Of a DNA stretch of 45,609 nucleotides, positions 28,138 to 37,513 are shown one piece after another; the first letter of the stretch is position 1, and the number at the start of each line of letters is the position of its first letter. The stretch is from NCBI GenBank assembly GCA_022566415.1, contig JADFIY010000002.1, forward strand, positions 1-45,609. Direction: 5' to 3'. The position numbers and the translations under genes are program-made. The notes beneath the pieces were generated by a model that was not told where the DNA came from, made no database searches, and was given only the letters and a program-made list of their open reading frames with translations. The stretch comes from Acidobacteriota bacterium (lineage in GTDB: Bacteria; Actinomycetota; Acidimicrobiia; Spongiisociales; UBA5794).

Positions 28138-28566
28138 CTAGATCGGGGGTGACCAACCTTCGCGATCCTTCGTCCGCACCACGAACCTGAGACTGGACCA
28201 GGTGGCGTCGACCGCGGCCACCTTGTTGTCAACAAGGCCAGCGTCCAACCCCAGGGTTTGGACCACGCCGAAGTCGAGCTCGGTGTCGATACCGGTTGTC
28301 TGTTTTGGCCAGGCCACCCACAACCCCCCGTCGGATGGGAGCAACCCGATGGCTCGGGTGAAGCGCGATTCCAGCTCGGCAGCCGTGGTGGCGAAGACGA
28401 CCAGTACCGGACATGGCGCTCGCGGCGAGCGGACGAGCGCTGCGCCCGTCGGGAGCGGGTCGAGCAGCTCCGTAAACGACGGCGGCGACCCAAACGTCCC
28501 GACCCGATCGCCGGCCGTGATGCCGAGCTTGCGGCTGAGCGGGGTGCCAGAGTATCCGGCGATCAT
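28138..28566 (-). CDS. DUF3052 family protein
   Basis: MIAGYSGTPLSRKLGITAGDRVGTFGSPPSF...LPSDGGLWVAWPKQTTGIDTELDFGVVQTLGLDAGLVDNKVAAVDATWSSLRFVVRTKDR. Confidence 0.85.
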   Translation of the reverse strand: MIAGYSGTPLSRKLGITAGDRVGTFGSPPSFTELLDPLPTGAALVRSPRAPCPVLVVFATTAAELESRFTRAIGLLPSDGGLWVAWPKQTTGIDTELDFGVVQTLGLDAGLVDNKVAAVDATWSSLRFVVRTKDREGWSPPI

Positions 28567-28573
28567 GGGTGGC

Positions 28574-28696
28574 TCAAACCTCCGGGTCGGCGACGAACGT
28601 TCCTGCGGCGCCCAAGAGCTGGTCCTTCTGCTCCAGCTCATCAACCACCCAGTCGGTGAGCGCCTCCATCGAGATTTGGCGAAATCGGTCGCCCAT
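28574..28696 (-). CDS. 40-aa ORF resembling the extreme N-terminus of YgfK (putative selenate reductase subunit)
   Basis: MGDRFRQISMEALTDWVVDELEQKDQLLGAAGTFVADPEV; good SD (AGGAG, 5 nt before ATG); directly downstream of the ssnA-like gene. Confidence 0.45.
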   Translation of the reverse strand: MGDRFRQISMEALTDWVVDELEQKDQLLGAAGTFVADPEV

Positions 28697-28712
28697 GGCT
28701 GCTCCTAGCTCA

Positions 28713-29735
28713 TCACAGTCTGGCGTGCAGACGCTCGGCCTGCTCCGCTGCCCTGGCTCGCACCTCGGCGGCATCGACGCGGGTCGGTGCGCCGTCGGTG
28801 TAGACGATCTCGCCATCGACCTTGACCTCGAGGGGCCGGATCCCAGGGGTGAAGGCGATGTGCCAGGGGTCCATCGGGTCATAGGACCAGGTGACTTCGT
28901 CGGTGCGGGCCTCTGGCATGAGATCCCAGCCGGTCTCCAGCCACGACCATGCAGTGTCCGGGCCGCAGGTGACGTCGACCGAGCGTTGCATCACGTAGGC
29001 GAGCCGGAAGGACTCGACGACGTTACCGCCGATCCCGTCGGTGCCGAGGGCCACCGGGTTGGTGAACCGGGCAGGTTTGGCGTAGCCGACCTCATTGTTC
29101 AGGTTCGACATCGGGTTGTGGAGGATCGTGCCGCGAAGGCTGTGGTTGGTTGGGAGGTGGACGCAGTGGGCGAGCAGCCAGGCGTCGCTGGTCAACCCAT
29201 CGAGCCGGTCAGGGGCCTCGATGTCGCCGACCCCCTCGGCGACGTGGATGTGGGCCCCGACCCCGAGCTCGTCGGCGAGGGCCGCTGCGGATCTCAGGGA
29301 CTCGTCGCTACAAGTGAATGCAGCATGGATGCCGACCAGGCCGTTTCCTCCTGCCTTGATAAAGCGCTCGTTTTCCTCGAGGCCGCGCTTTGCCCCTTCC
29401 GCCCCGTTTCGGTCGGTGATGCCATAGGCACAGAGCACTCTCACCCCGACCTCGGCACAAGCCGCGGCGATGACGTCGAGGCTGCCCTCGATGGCGTTTG
29501 GGGACTCGTGGTGGTCGACGATCGCCGTTGTGCCCGACTCCAGGGCCTCGAGAGCCCCGAGCATGGCGGACCAGCGAATCATCTCGAGGTCGAGGGCGGC
29601 GTCGAGGCGCCACCAGATCTGCTCGAGGATCTCCTGGAAGTTGGTTGGGGTCTTCGGAGGCGGGGGCATACCCCGAGCCAGGGTCGAATACAGGTGGTGA
29701 TGGGCACAGACCAGGCCCGGCGTCTTCGCCGCCAT
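28713..29735 (-). CDS. ssnA: SsnA-like amidohydrolase lacking the usual N-terminal segment
   Basis: MAAKTPGLVCAHHHLYSTLARGMPPPP...EILEQIWWRLDAALDLEMIRWSAMLGALEALESGTTAIVDHHESPNAIEGSLDVI...ALGTDGIGGNVVESFRLAYV; SD GGAGG upstream of ATG 29735. Confidence 0.8.
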   Translation of the reverse strand: MAAKTPGLVCAHHHLYSTLARGMPPPPKTPTNFQEILEQIWWRLDAALDLEMIRWSAMLGALEALESGTTAIVDHHESPNAIEGSLDVIAAACAEVGVRVLCAYGITDRNGAEGAKRGLEENERFIKAGGNGLVGIHAAFTCSDESLRSAAALADELGVGAHIHVAEGVGDIEAPDRLDGLTSDAWLLAHCVHLPTNHSLRGTILHNPMSNLNNEVGYAKPARFTNPVALGTDGIGGNVVESFRLAYVMQRSVDVTCGPDTAWSWLETGWDLMPEARTDEVTWSYDPMDPWHIAFTPGIRPLEVKVDGEIVYTDGAPTRVDAAEVRARAAEQAERLHARL

Positions 29736-29817
29736 TCGAACCTCCCTCTTCGCCATGAGTTTCGCAGGTGCGACGTGTTTCGGGCGCCGGCGATATGTGC
29801 TTGCCCAGATGCCCGGC

Positions 29818-30117
29818 ATGAGTCATCCTGTCACCAAGACAATGGGTGTTCTACACATCGCGGTCGGCGGCGGAGCAGCAACTCTCGTGTTGCTGGCGAT
29901 GACTCGAGCCATCGGCGGGCCTATCGGGGCGGCGACGCTCTTGCTCGCCGTCGTCGTCGTCGCACTGACCATCGGTGTCGGCACCGCCGCCGGCGTCACC
30001 GTCTGGAAGGAGCGACGGGGAGGAGCGGTGTCGTGTAGCTCATGTCACCGACCGATGACGCAGATAGGCGACTACCGAGTATGCGCCAACTGTGATGGGA
30101 TCGTCGCCCGCCGCTGA
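29818..30117 (+). CDS. Small membrane protein with C-terminal zinc-ribbon-like CxxC motifs
   Basis: Two hydrophobic helices then SCSSCHRPMTQIGDYRVCANCDGIVARR. Confidence 0.55.
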   Translation: MSHPVTKTMGVLHIAVGGGAATLVLLAMTRAIGGPIGAATLLLAVVVVALTIGVGTAAGVTVWKERRGGAVSCSSCHRPMTQIGDYRVCANCDGIVARR

Positions 30118-30123
30118 TGCTCG

Positions 30124-33100
30124 CTACAAGGCGGCAGCCTGGTCGCCGACCTCGTCGATCTCGGCGATGGTCGGCAGCGCGCCAAGACCCGCAAGCGGAG
30201 TCCTGGCTTCGGCGAATCGGTCCGCCGCGTCGTCGAGTCGCCCGAGGCCGGCCAGGCATCGCCCCGCTCCGTACAGCGCCAGGGCATGTTCCAAGACATA
30301 GCCGTAGTGCGCCCACTCTCGGGCGACCTGCTCGTACCGGTGCAGAGCCTTCTCGATCTCACCCGCCTCCTCCGCAAAAACGGCGTTGGCCGCGTCGCGA
30401 CCGATACGGCACCGGGAGCCCGGAGCCGCAGGGGCGCTGGCCAGGTCCTCAGCGTTCTCGATCTCGCCGACCGCGACTAGCAGCCGCACGGCCTCGGCGA
30501 GGTGCAAACCGCGGTAGATCGTTGCCCGCCCTTCCGTGATCGAGATGAACTCATCCAGCAATGCTCCGCCTCGTGCCGGCTCACCCCGGGCCAGCTCGAT
30601 CTGCGCCGAAATGAGGAGCGCCGGGCCCAGCAGCTGCAAGTCTCCAATCTCGCGCAGCGCCGGGAGATAGTCGGCCTGCAACTCCTCAGCCTCCGCGACC
30701 TCACCCCTCCATACCTGGATCAAGGCTCGATAACTTTGCGCCCATGGCCGGTATTGCGAGGAACCCTCTTCCCAATGCTCGACAAGAAAGTCGCTCGTAG
30801 CCAGCACGTCCGCCCAGCGGCCTAGATCGAACAACACCCACATCGACTCGGCCTTGGCCCAGTCGGCCTGAGCCCCCCTTGCTTCTACGACCTCGATGCC
30901 GCGCTCGTAGATCTCGAGCGCCTCAGCCGCCCCGGTTGCCAACCACGTATGGTCCGCCAGGTTGATGTGGGCAATGACGAGCTGCCGCGCCGAAACCGCC
31001 GTTGTCTGGGCGAGCGCGAGCGATTGTCGCAGATCGGCCATTCCGCGATCCACGTCGCCCAGGTGAAAACGGGCGATGCCTCTGACGGAGAGGCCGCGTG
31101 CCCTCGCCGGCTCCAAGTCCAACTCGTCGGCGACTGCGAGACCTTGCTCCGACCATTCGAGCTGCTCCTCGGTCCGACCCTGCAACATGTAGTTACCGGC
31201 CCGGGTCATGTACGCATCCGCCAGATAGCCCGAAGGGGGCTCCGACTCGAGCAGGTCGATGGCCTCGTCGAGTGCCCCGGTACCGGCGCCGGTCCCCGAG
31301 GTGAACCACCGCGACAGGTGGGTCAATCGCAGCGCGTTGCCTGCGGTGAGCCGGTCGTCATTTGCCTTGGCGAGAGAAGCAGCCTTCTCGAAAAGCTCGA
31401 TGGGCGACCCGATTCCGGCGTCTCCCATGGCCTCACCGGCCTTGAGCAACACGCCGGGGTATGCCGCATCGCCGGGGCCCATCAGGTCCAGGGCCTTCTG
31501 GTAATAGTCACATGCCCGCGTCGTGTCGAGCGGAAGCGCACGGTCGCCGGCCATCTCGAGGGTACGGGTCGCCTGCTCCCTGAGCTGTGCGGTATCCACC
31601 TCGCCGGCGGCCCGGGCGATCTCGAGGGCACTCACATAGTGATGAGCGAGCAGCTCGGCATGGTCCGACGCCCGCTCCCCCGCGCTCGATTCGATCCACT
31701 CCGCAACCGTCCGGTGCTTGCGTGCCCGCGCCGCCCGCGGGATTCTCCCATAAGCCACATCGCGGGTGAGGGCGTGCCAGAAGGCATACTCCTGCTCACC
31801 CTCCACCGACGAGTTGCGCACCGGCCGGATCCACTCCCTGGTCACCAGTCGGCGCAGGGCGCCTCGCACCTCGCGGCTCCCACTGGTGGCGGTGAGGGCG
31901 CCTTCCCAGAAGACCTTTCCCACCACGGAAGCGTTCTCGATGGCGCGGCTCTCTTCCTCCGACAGCAGATCGAGGCGGGAGCTGATCAAAGCCTGCACCG
32001 TCTCCGGGACCGGGATGGATTCTTGCGACGCTTCGTCCAGTTGGGCGTGGCCATGCAACATGCCACGGTCGTTCAACATGCGGACGAACTCCTCGGCATA
32101 CAGAGGAACCCCGCCGGCGCGCTCGAGCAGCGTTCGCTGGGTCTCGACGGGGAGCACGGTCTGTTCGAGCAGCGTGGAAAGCAGCTTGGCGATGTGCTCG
32201 TCGCTCAACGGCGACAGCGCCATCGTCGTCGAGTTCCGCTGGCCGCCGCCCCATGCCGGGTGTGCTTCATAGAGCTCGGGACGGGTGGTGCAGATGACCA
32301 TGATCGGTGCATCCGCCGACCACACCAGCAGGTCCTCGAGAAACTCCACCAGTGCTGCGTCCGCCCAGTGCAAGTCCTCGATGACCATGATCAGCGGTTG
32401 AACGGCGGCCATATCTTCGAGGAATCGACGCCACGCGGTGAATGCCTCAGAGCGGTCACCGCTCTGCACGTCGCCACCGGCGCCCACCAGTGGGCCCAGC
32501 TGGGCCGAGAGCCACTCACGGTCGCTGACATCGGTGGTGAGGGCCTCCAACGCCGTTGCCAGCTTCTCTTTCGCGACCTCCGGGCTGTCCGACTCTCGGA
32601 TCCCTGCTTGTCCCTTGACGATCTCGCCGAGCGCCCAGAAGGTGATCCCCTCGCCATAAGGGAGATTGCGACCCTGACGCCACCACACGATCTCCGGCTG
32701 ATCGTCGGCCCATTGCCAGAACTCGTTGACCAGCCGCGACTTCCCAACGCCCGGGGCGGCGGCGATCGTCACCAGCTGGAGTGTTCCGTCGTCGATCACA
32801 CGGCGGTAAATCTCGGTGAGCAGGCTCATCTCCGAGTCCCGCCCTAGGAACGGGGTGGGCGCCCGGACGGCGGCGTCGACGCCATACCGGCCGCGGGGCT
32901 CGATCGCCCGCCACACCACAAGCGGTTTGGCCTTGCCCTTGACCTCCACGGAATCCATATCCTCGTATTCGATGACCAATTCGGTGGCGCGATGGGTGGC
33001 CTCGCCGACAACGACTCCGCCGGGCGGTGCTATCGACTCGAGGCGGGAAGCGGTATTGACCACGTCGCCGACGATGTGTTCCCCCTGCCCGCCGGTGGTG

Positions 33101-33522
33101 ACCATGGCCTCGCCGGTGTTGATCCCGATCCGCACCGACAAGTCGAGGCCCTCACGTTCCTCGTTCATCTCATCGACCGCGGCCTGGATACGGAGCGCCA
33201 CCCTGACCGCGCGCTCCGGGTCGTCTTCGTGGGCGGTCGGTGCGCCGAAGACCGCCATCACACCATCGCCGATGAGCTTCTCCACGGTGCCGTCGAAACG
33301 CTCGATCTCCTCTCGAACCCGCTGGTGGTACGGGGTCAGCCGGGCGCGGACATCCTCGGGGTCGGCTTCGTCCGACTCGGCGGTGAACCCGACCAGATCG
33401 GCAAAGAGGATGGTGAGGAACCGCCGCTCCTCGGTTGTCGTCGTGGTGAGAGACGTGCCGCAGTAGGCGCAGAAGACCGCGTCTTCCACGTTCTCTTTGC
33501 CGCAGGATGGACAGTTCGTCAC
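30124..33522 (-). CDS. Zn-ribbon + class III adenylate cyclase + AAA/NTPase + TPR regulator
   Basis: MTNCPSCGKENVEDAVFCAYCGTSL; FLTILFADLVGFTAESDEADPEDV; VEKLIGDGVMAVFGAP; FLGRDSEMSLL; VTIAAAPGVGKSRLVNEF; long TPR-like C-terminus. Confidence 0.92.
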   Translation of the reverse strand: MTNCPSCGKENVEDAVFCAYCGTSLTTTTTEERRFLTILFADLVGFTAESDEADPEDVRARLTPYHQRVREEIERFDGTVEKLIGDGVMAVFGAPTAHEDDPERAVRVALRIQAAVDEMNEEREGLDLSVRIGINTGEAMVTTGGQGEHIVGDVVNTASRLESIAPPGGVVVGEATHRATELVIEYEDMDSVEVKGKAKPLVVWRAIEPRGRYGVDAAVRAPTPFLGRDSEMSLLTEIYRRVIDDGTLQLVTIAAAPGVGKSRLVNEFWQWADDQPEIVWWRQGRNLPYGEGITFWALGEIVKGQAGIRESDSPEVAKEKLATALEALTTDVSDREWLSAQLGPLVGAGGDVQSGDRSEAFTAWRRFLEDMAAVQPLIMVIEDLHWADAALVEFLEDLLVWSADAPIMVICTTRPELYEAHPAWGGGQRNSTTMALSPLSDEHIAKLLSTLLEQTVLPVETQRTLLERAGGVPLYAEEFVRMLNDRGMLHGHAQLDEASQESIPVPETVQALISSRLDLLSEEESRAIENASVVGKVFWEGALTATSGSREVRGALRRLVTREWIRPVRNSSVEGEQEYAFWHALTRDVAYGRIPRAARARKHRTVAEWIESSAGERASDHAELLAHHYVSALEIARAAGEVDTAQLREQATRTLEMAGDRALPLDTTRACDYYQKALDLMGPGDAAYPGVLLKAGEAMGDAGIGSPIELFEKAASLAKANDDRLTAGNALRLTHLSRWFTSGTGAGTGALDEAIDLLESEPPSGYLADAYMTRAGNYMLQGRTEEQLEWSEQGLAVADELDLEPARARGLSVRGIARFHLGDVDRGMADLRQSLALAQTTAVSARQLVIAHINLADHTWLATGAAEALEIYERGIEVVEARGAQADWAKAESMWVLFDLGRWADVLATSDFLVEHWEEGSSQYRPWAQSYRALIQVWRGEVAEAEELQADYLPALREIGDLQLLGPALLISAQIELARGEPARGGALLDEFISITEGRATIYRGLHLAEAVRLLVAVGEIENAEDLASAPAAPGSRCRIGRDAANAVFAEEAGEIEKALHRYEQVAREWAHYGYVLEHALALYGAGRCLAGLGRLDDAADRFAEARTPLAGLGALPTIAEIDEVGDQAAAL

Positions 33523-33640
33523 GGGGAGACTCTACGCAGGCCGCACGTCTTCACCGTTGAGGCGCCGCGGCCATCCTGAGCCTCGCACGTGCTTGGAGAC
33601 ACACTCAGTGAGCCCGTAAGCACGTACGACGAAGAAGAGC

Positions 33641-33993
33641 GGTGGAGGTGGGGGGAATCGAACCCCCGTCCCATGAGGTTTCAGCGTCGGCATCTCCGAG
33701 CGCAGCCGACAGCGAGCTTTCGGAACCCTGGAGACGCCGTCGGCAACTTCTCCTGGGCCCTAGCCGGAATTGTCTTACCCCGCCGGTCCCGGCACCCCGG
33801 CGGGAGCATCCTGCATTGCGTTGCCCGATTCCGGCGAGGCAGGCACCCTCCGGGCGGACACGCCGCTTAGTTAGGCAGCGAGTGCGAAGTTGTCTTCGGC
33901 ACTTATGGTTGTTCCCGGTTCTTTAACGAGGTTCCGGGGATCTCGGCTCGCTTCCGGCGCCTCAACCCTCACAGTCGAAACCATGTCACCCCC
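33641..33993 (-). ncRNA. ssrA: Transfer-messenger RNA
   Basis: Minus strand 5' GGGGGTGACATGGTTTCGACTG pairs (7 bp) with 3' CACCTCCACC; T-arm GGGGGTTCGATTCCCCC; tag reading frame GCC-GAA-GAC-AAC-TTC-GCA-CTC-GCT-GCC-TAA = AEDNFALAA*. Confidence 0.96.
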
Positions 33994-34069
33994 GAAGGGG
34001 AACGCGAGACGCGTTCTTGGGTACATTGTAGCGTTCGAAGCGACGTCCCGATTGTGCTTCGATAGCAGG

Positions 34070-34606
34070 GTGAGCAGCGATGCATGGGACGAGCGCCACC
34101 GCAGCAACGACACACCGGGCATGCCGTCCGCCTTCGTGACCGTCGAGCTCGCACCGCTCCTCCCAGACGGCGGGCGGGCCATCGATGTCGCCGGAGGACG
34201 TGGAAGGAATAGCGTGTGGCTGGCGGATCGAGGCTGGGAGGTCACCCTCGTCGACTTCTCACCTGTCGCGCTGTCCCAGGTCGACGATGAGCGGATCACC
34301 ACCATCGAGACCGATCTGGAGAGCGACCTGTTCCCAGAGGGTCCATGGGACCTCATCCTGGTGGTTCACTACCTCGACCGAGGGCTGTTCCCCACAATGA
34401 TCGCCCATCTCAGCGACGGTGGGTTGCTCGCTTTCGCTATCTCCACAGAACGCAATCTGGATCGCCACCAACGTCCGCCGCTGGCCTACCTCCTCGAGCA
34501 AGGCGAAGCCCCCGACCTGGTCCGCGGCCTCGACCTTCGGTTCTACGCCGAAGGATGGACCATCGAAGATCGCCACCAGGCGCGCATAGTCGCGCGCAAG
34601 CGCTAG
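34070..34606 (+). CDS. SAM-dependent methyltransferase
   Basis: VSSDAWDERHRSNDTP...AIDVAGGRGRNSVWLADRGWEVTLVDFSPVALSQV; GPWDLILVVHYLDRGLFP. Confidence 0.82.
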   Translation: MSSDAWDERHRSNDTPGMPSAFVTVELAPLLPDGGRAIDVAGGRGRNSVWLADRGWEVTLVDFSPVALSQVDDERITTIETDLESDLFPEGPWDLILVVHYLDRGLFPTMIAHLSDGGLLAFAISTERNLDRHQRPPLAYLLEQGEAPDLVRGLDLRFYAEGWTIEDRHQARIVARKR

Positions 34607-34610
34607 GAGG

Positions 34611-34811
34611 CTCCGCAAAAGGGGCACGATCCGGTCTCCGTTGGCGAAGCCCATTGCGGAGCCGTGGCCCGAGCGGCCCGCCGCGAAGCGGCAAGAGCGG
34701 AAAAAATGGCGCTCCGCAAAAGGGGCACGATCCGGTCTCCGTCGGCGAAGCCCATTGCGGAGCCGTGGCCCGAGCGGCCCGCCGCGAAGCGGCAAGAGCG
34801 GAAAAAATGGC
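34611..34811. repeat. Nearly perfect 101-bp tandem duplication
   Basis: ctccgcaaaaggggcacgatccggtctccgt(t/c)ggcgaagcccattgcggag...gcggaaaaaatgg twice (starts 34611 and 34712). Each unit has ctccgcaa...ttgcggag and gccgc-gaa-gcggc inverted repeats. Confidence 0.95.
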
Positions 34812-34876
34812 TCCACTTCTGTCGAGACGACCTGTCACCTATCGGTGCACGCTCTAGAAAGGAACCTCGGACTCGG

Positions 34877-35329
34877 CTAACGCCTGCGGGCGCGATCCAT
34901 CTCCCGCTGCTGCTCCCGGTCGGCGATCTTCTGTCGCTTGTCGTAGGTTCGCCGACCCTTTGCCAGAGCGAGCTCGACCTTGGCCAGGCCGTGCACGAAG
35001 TAGATCTGAAGCGGCACCAGCGTCAGGCCCTGTTCGTTGACCTTCCCGGCGAGCCGATCGATCTCCCGTCGGTGCAACAGCAGCTTCCTTCGTCGCTCCG
35101 GCTCGTGGGCGTCGACCGAAGCGTGGCTGTACGGCCCGATGTGGAGATGCTCCAGCCAGAGCTCACCGTTGTGGAGTGAGGCGAACGCATCCTTGAGCTG
35201 CACCTGCCCGGCCCTGAGACTCTTCACCTCGGACCCTGTGAGTACGATTCCCGCCTCGAAGGTGTCAAGCACCTCGTAGTCGTACCGTGCACGGCGATTT
35301 CTCCCAACGACCTTGCGACCTTCGGCCAT
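34877..35329 (-). CDS. smpB: SsrA-binding protein
   Basis: NRRARYDYEVLDTFEAGIVLTGSEVKSLRAGQVQLKDAFA...HEPERRRKLLLHRREIDRLAGKVNEQGLTLVPLQIYF...RRTYDKRQKIADREQQREMDRA. Confidence 0.97.
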   Translation of the reverse strand: MAEGRKVVGRNRRARYDYEVLDTFEAGIVLTGSEVKSLRAGQVQLKDAFASLHNGELWLEHLHIGPYSHASVDAHEPERRRKLLLHRREIDRLAGKVNEQGLTLVPLQIYFVHGLAKVELALAKGRRTYDKRQKIADREQQREMDRARRR

Positions 35330-35420
35330 GCCGGCGAGCGTAACGAGTCGCTTCTCGAAAGCGACGTAGAGACGACGTAGTCAGCGGCGAGCGTACTGCG
35401 AGCCGCCCAGCAAGCATGGC

Positions 35421-36626
35421 TTAGAAATAGCCGGCGGGGTTCACCGCATCGCCGCTGAGCCTGACCTCGAAATGCAGGTGGGGACCTGTCGACAGCCCGG
35501 TCGATCCGCAGTATCCGATGACCTCACCGGCGCCCACTTTGTCACCGGCGGAAACCGCATAACCCGACTGATGAGCGTACAGGGTGACCATCCCGCCCCC
35601 GTGGTCGACCATGACCGTCCTCCCAAAGCCGCCCTTGACGCCTGCAAGAATCACCGTCCCCGCCTCGGCAGCCACGATCGAATCCCCTGAGTTGCAGTTC
35701 ATGTCGATTCCGTTGTGCATCCGCGGATAACCGAGGATCGGGTGGTAGCGAAGCCCGAAGCCCGACGAGATCGCACCCGGGACCGGCCGGACCAGTTGGC
35801 CCGGTGCCCTTCCACCGGTTGTGGCCCGCTCGGCGATCAACGTCCGGATGCCGTTCTCCTCCGCTTCCAGGGCGGCAAGCTCGCCGTCGAGCTCGGCGAT
35901 CTGTGCCTCGACAGCTGCCAAAAGCGACCGCTGCCGCTCCAGCTCCGCCTCGAGCTCGACGCGTGTGGCATCCAATTCGGCCTGGACTCGTTCCATCTCG
36001 TCGCGGGTCGCATCGAGCGAGACGACCTCAGCGGCCAGCGCGGCTTCCGTCGCTTCGATCTCGCTCCCGGTGCGTTCCTCGTCCGCGAGAAGGACCTCGA
36101 ATCGTTGCGCGGCTACCGCACCACTCTCGGTTACACGCTCCAGATATCCGATGGCAAGGATCAGGTCGTTCCACGCCGTGGCCGAAAACGCGATCTCCGG
36201 CACCCCGGTGCCGGCCGACATGTAGGTCTCCACGGCCCAGGCCGCGACATCGGCCCGAGCAACGGCAAGCTCGGTGCGAGTGATCGCCAACACCTGGTAC
36301 TGCTCGTGCAGGCCGGTTCTCGCCTCCCTGAGCGCCTCTTCCTTTATGACGAGTTGGGCCCTGACCAGGCCCAACTCGTCATCAAGGGCATCAATGGTTG
36401 CGACGACCTCATCCATTCGCGCCCTGGCTGCCCTGACATCCCCAGCGAGGTTCGTGCTGTTGGCTGCGGCCGAGTCGATCTGCTCGGAGAGGGCATCGAT
36501 CTGATGCCTCACGTCGTCAAGCTGGTCATCCAGATCATCTGCGGTGGCGGCGGGCACCATGCCTGCGATGACAACGAGTGTGGCTAGGGCGGCAAGGGCG
36601 GCAACCAGCCGCCGATTGGGGCTCAT
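35421..36626 (-). CDS. EnvC-like coiled-coil M23 (LytM) peptidase-domain protein
   Basis: Signal-like [29 protein letters not shown]; long coiled coil; GFGLRYHPILGYPRMHNGIDMN...VMVDHGGGMVTLYAHQ...STGLSTGPHLHFEVR. Confidence 0.93.
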   Translation of the reverse strand: MSPNRRLVAALAALATLVVIAGMVPAATADDLDDQLDDVRHQIDALSEQIDSAAANSTNLAGDVRAARARMDEVVATIDALDDELGLVRAQLVIKEEALREARTGLHEQYQVLAITRTELAVARADVAAWAVETYMSAGTGVPEIAFSATAWNDLILAIGYLERVTESGAVAAQRFEVLLADEERTGSEIEATEAALAAEVVSLDATRDEMERVQAELDATRVELEAELERQRSLLAAVEAQIAELDGELAALEAEENGIRTLIAERATTGGRAPGQLVRPVPGAISSGFGLRYHPILGYPRMHNGIDMNCNSGDSIVAAEAGTVILAGVKGGFGRTVMVDHGGGMVTLYAHQSGYAVSAGDKVGAGEVIGYCGSTGLSTGPHLHFEVRLSGDAVNPAGYF

Positions 36627-37513
36627 GTCCGCAGGTACTTGTGAACCGCCAGACTCAATCCACTGCCTGCGAGGCCAGCGACAACCCCGAAGATCAGCAC
36701 GAGTGCCCCACTCCGAGCGAGGTAATCGGACTGGATCCCGATGTTGATCCAATCCGGGAGTTCTGTGAGCTGATTCGATGCGATACGGAGGCCCCCTACG
36801 ACAACGAGCACCGCAAGGCCCGCCCCGACGAAGCCCTCGAACGCTCCTTCGAGGAGGAACGGTGTGCGTACGAACCAGTTTGAGGCGCCGACCAGGTTCA
36901 TGATCTCGATCTCTTCGCGGCGCGAGTAGATCGCCATGTGAATGGTGTTAGCGATCAGAGCAACGGCAGCTATCCCGAGGGCGATTGCGAGAAACAGGGA
37001 CATGATCTGGAGGCCGTCGCGCAACGAGATCATCCCGTCGATCGCTTCTGCGGCAGACTCGACGCTCAGCAGCCCCGGCATCGCCTCGGCCCTGGTCACA
37101 ATCGTCTGATAGTCGTCTGGATTTACCGGCTTGATCCTCAGCGAGGCCGGAACGATGCTCGGGTCGTCCTCGATCACCCGCAGCGCCGCCGGCCGGTTCG
37201 CCAGCAGAATGCGAGCCTCCTCGAGAGACGCTGTCTTGGACATGAAGAACACCTCGTCGACCTCGGGCCACGACTCCATCTCGGTCTGCAGGTCGGTGAT
37301 CCCGCTCGGCGACACATCGTCGCGGATGTAGGCGCTCACCCTGACGTCTTCTGCCCATTGCAGGGTGTTGATCCGGACGACCTCCCCCAGCACAAGCGTC
37401 CCGAAGGTGAGGGTGAGCGAAACGAACACGGCGAGCACGGCACCCAGAACAACCAGGCCGTTGCGGCTGATGTTGGTGACTGCTTCGCGCAGTGTGTAGG
37501 AGAGGCCCGTCAT
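36623..37513 (-). CDS. ftsX: Cell division protein FtsX
   Basis: [32 protein letters not shown]-terminal [43 protein letters not shown]; overlaps ftsE and the M23 gene. Confidence 0.95.
   Translation of the reverse strand: MTGLSYTLREAVTNISRNGLVVLGAVLAVFVSLTLTFGTLVLGEVVRINTLQWAEDVRVSAYIRDDVSPSGITDLQTEMESWPEVDEVFFMSKTASLEEARILLANRPAALRVIEDDPSIVPASLRIKPVNPDDYQTIVTRAEAMPGLLSVESAAEAIDGMISLRDGLQIMSLFLAIALGIAAVALIANTIHMAIYSRREEIEIMNLVGASNWFVRTPFLLEGAFEGFVGAGLAVLVVVGGLRIASNQLTELPDWINIGIQSDYLARSGALVLIFGVVAGLAGSGLSLAVHKYLRT

Noticed and set aside
30949-32847. 632-aa plus-strand ORF
   Set aside because: Shadow frame of the 1132-aa cyclase/AAA/TPR regulator.
33643-33720. tRNA gene from the ggaatcgaaccccc T-arm signal
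   Set aside because: It is the 3' tRNA-like domain of the tmRNA; the matching 5' acceptor strand is ~350 nt away with a tag ORF between.
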